Shown: positions 5,953 through 6,096 of the stretch, piece after piece
How the letters are laid out: each line of letters begins with the position of its first letter
Numbering within the stretch: position 1 is the first letter of the stretch
DNA from: Candidatus Hodarchaeota archaeon
Lineage (GTDB): Archaea > Asgardarchaeota > Heimdallarchaeia > Hodarchaeales > YT1-057
Direction of reading: 5' to 3'
Length of the DNA: 6,096 bases
Assembly (NCBI GenBank): GCA_016839955.1
Contig: JAEOTI010000291.1
Coordinates: 1-6,096 of the forward strand
Notes under the pieces: generated by a model
Databases searched by the model: none
What the model was told of the DNA's origin: nothing
The model's input: the letters and a program-made list of their open reading frames with translations, nothing else
Translations under genes and position numbers: made by a program

Positions 5953-6096
5953 ATGTGGATCGGCTTAGAAAGCGAAGAATATGATAGAATCTATAAGGAT
6001 AGAGTTCTAGTAAAAAGGATTCTCCAATATTTTAGTCCTTATAAACGTCCTATGTCCTTTGTAGTTTTTCTTCTAACTATTTCCTCGTTATCTAGT
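5953..6096 (+). CDS. ABC exporter half-transporter, second subunit, N-terminal part only
   Basis: Forty-eight codons are open to the window end without a stop. The start is MWIGLESEEYDRIYKDR, followed by VLVKRILQYFSPYKRPMS and the beginning of a hydrophobic span (FVVFLLTISS). The basic amphipathic stretch with the ILQYFSPYKRP pattern is the typical elbow helix just before the first transmembrane helix of ABC exporter half-transporters. The start lies 3 bases past the first subunit's stop and behind AGGAGG, so the two are co-translated. By analogy with heterodimeric exporters it should carry the canonical catalytic glutamate, but its ATPase domain is outside the window. Confidence 0.8.
   Translation, partial: MWIGLESEEYDRIYKDRVLVKRILQYFSPYKRPMSFVVFLLTISSLSS

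Overview
The window looks archaeal and is roughly one-third G+C by eye. It lacks obvious bacterial -35/-10 promoters and has TATA-like boxes ahead of genes. It also carries a free-standing RAM (Lrp/AsnC ligand-binding) protein and a carbamoyl-phosphate synthetase (CPS) large subunit whose motifs resemble eukaryotic CAD and CPS I. This combination would fit an Asgard-type archaeon, but that lineage call is an inference from style and was not tested by a search.

Layout: (1) 1-3413, plus strand, is the 3' end of carA followed after 2 bases by a complete carB. Together they form the two-subunit glutamine-dependent CPS, which feeds pyrimidine and arginine synthesis. (2) 3414-3723 looks like an empty spacer but holds a minus-strand reading frame of 57 codons (3593 to 3420). 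It encodes a probable small membrane protein and ends tail-to-tail with carB, 6 bases apart. Upstream of it lies an AT-rich control region with outward-facing TATA-like boxes and a TTGAA-N5-TTCAA palindrome. (3) 3724-4008 encodes a 94-residue stand-alone RAM-domain protein, a likely small-molecule sensor without a DNA-binding domain. A perfect 9-bp inverted repeat overlaps its stop codon. (4) 4111-5949 encodes an ABC exporter half-transporter in which the catalytic glutamate after Walker B is replaced by aspartate. A second half-transporter starts 3 bases after its stop, behind a strong Shine-Dalgarno sequence, and runs off the window. The pair most likely forms a heterodimeric exporter with one degenerate and one active ATP site.

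The carAB and ABC blocks have no evident functional link. The middle region (small membrane ORF, divergent control region, RAM protein) is the least explained part. No mobile element, CRISPR array, tRNA or rRNA was seen.
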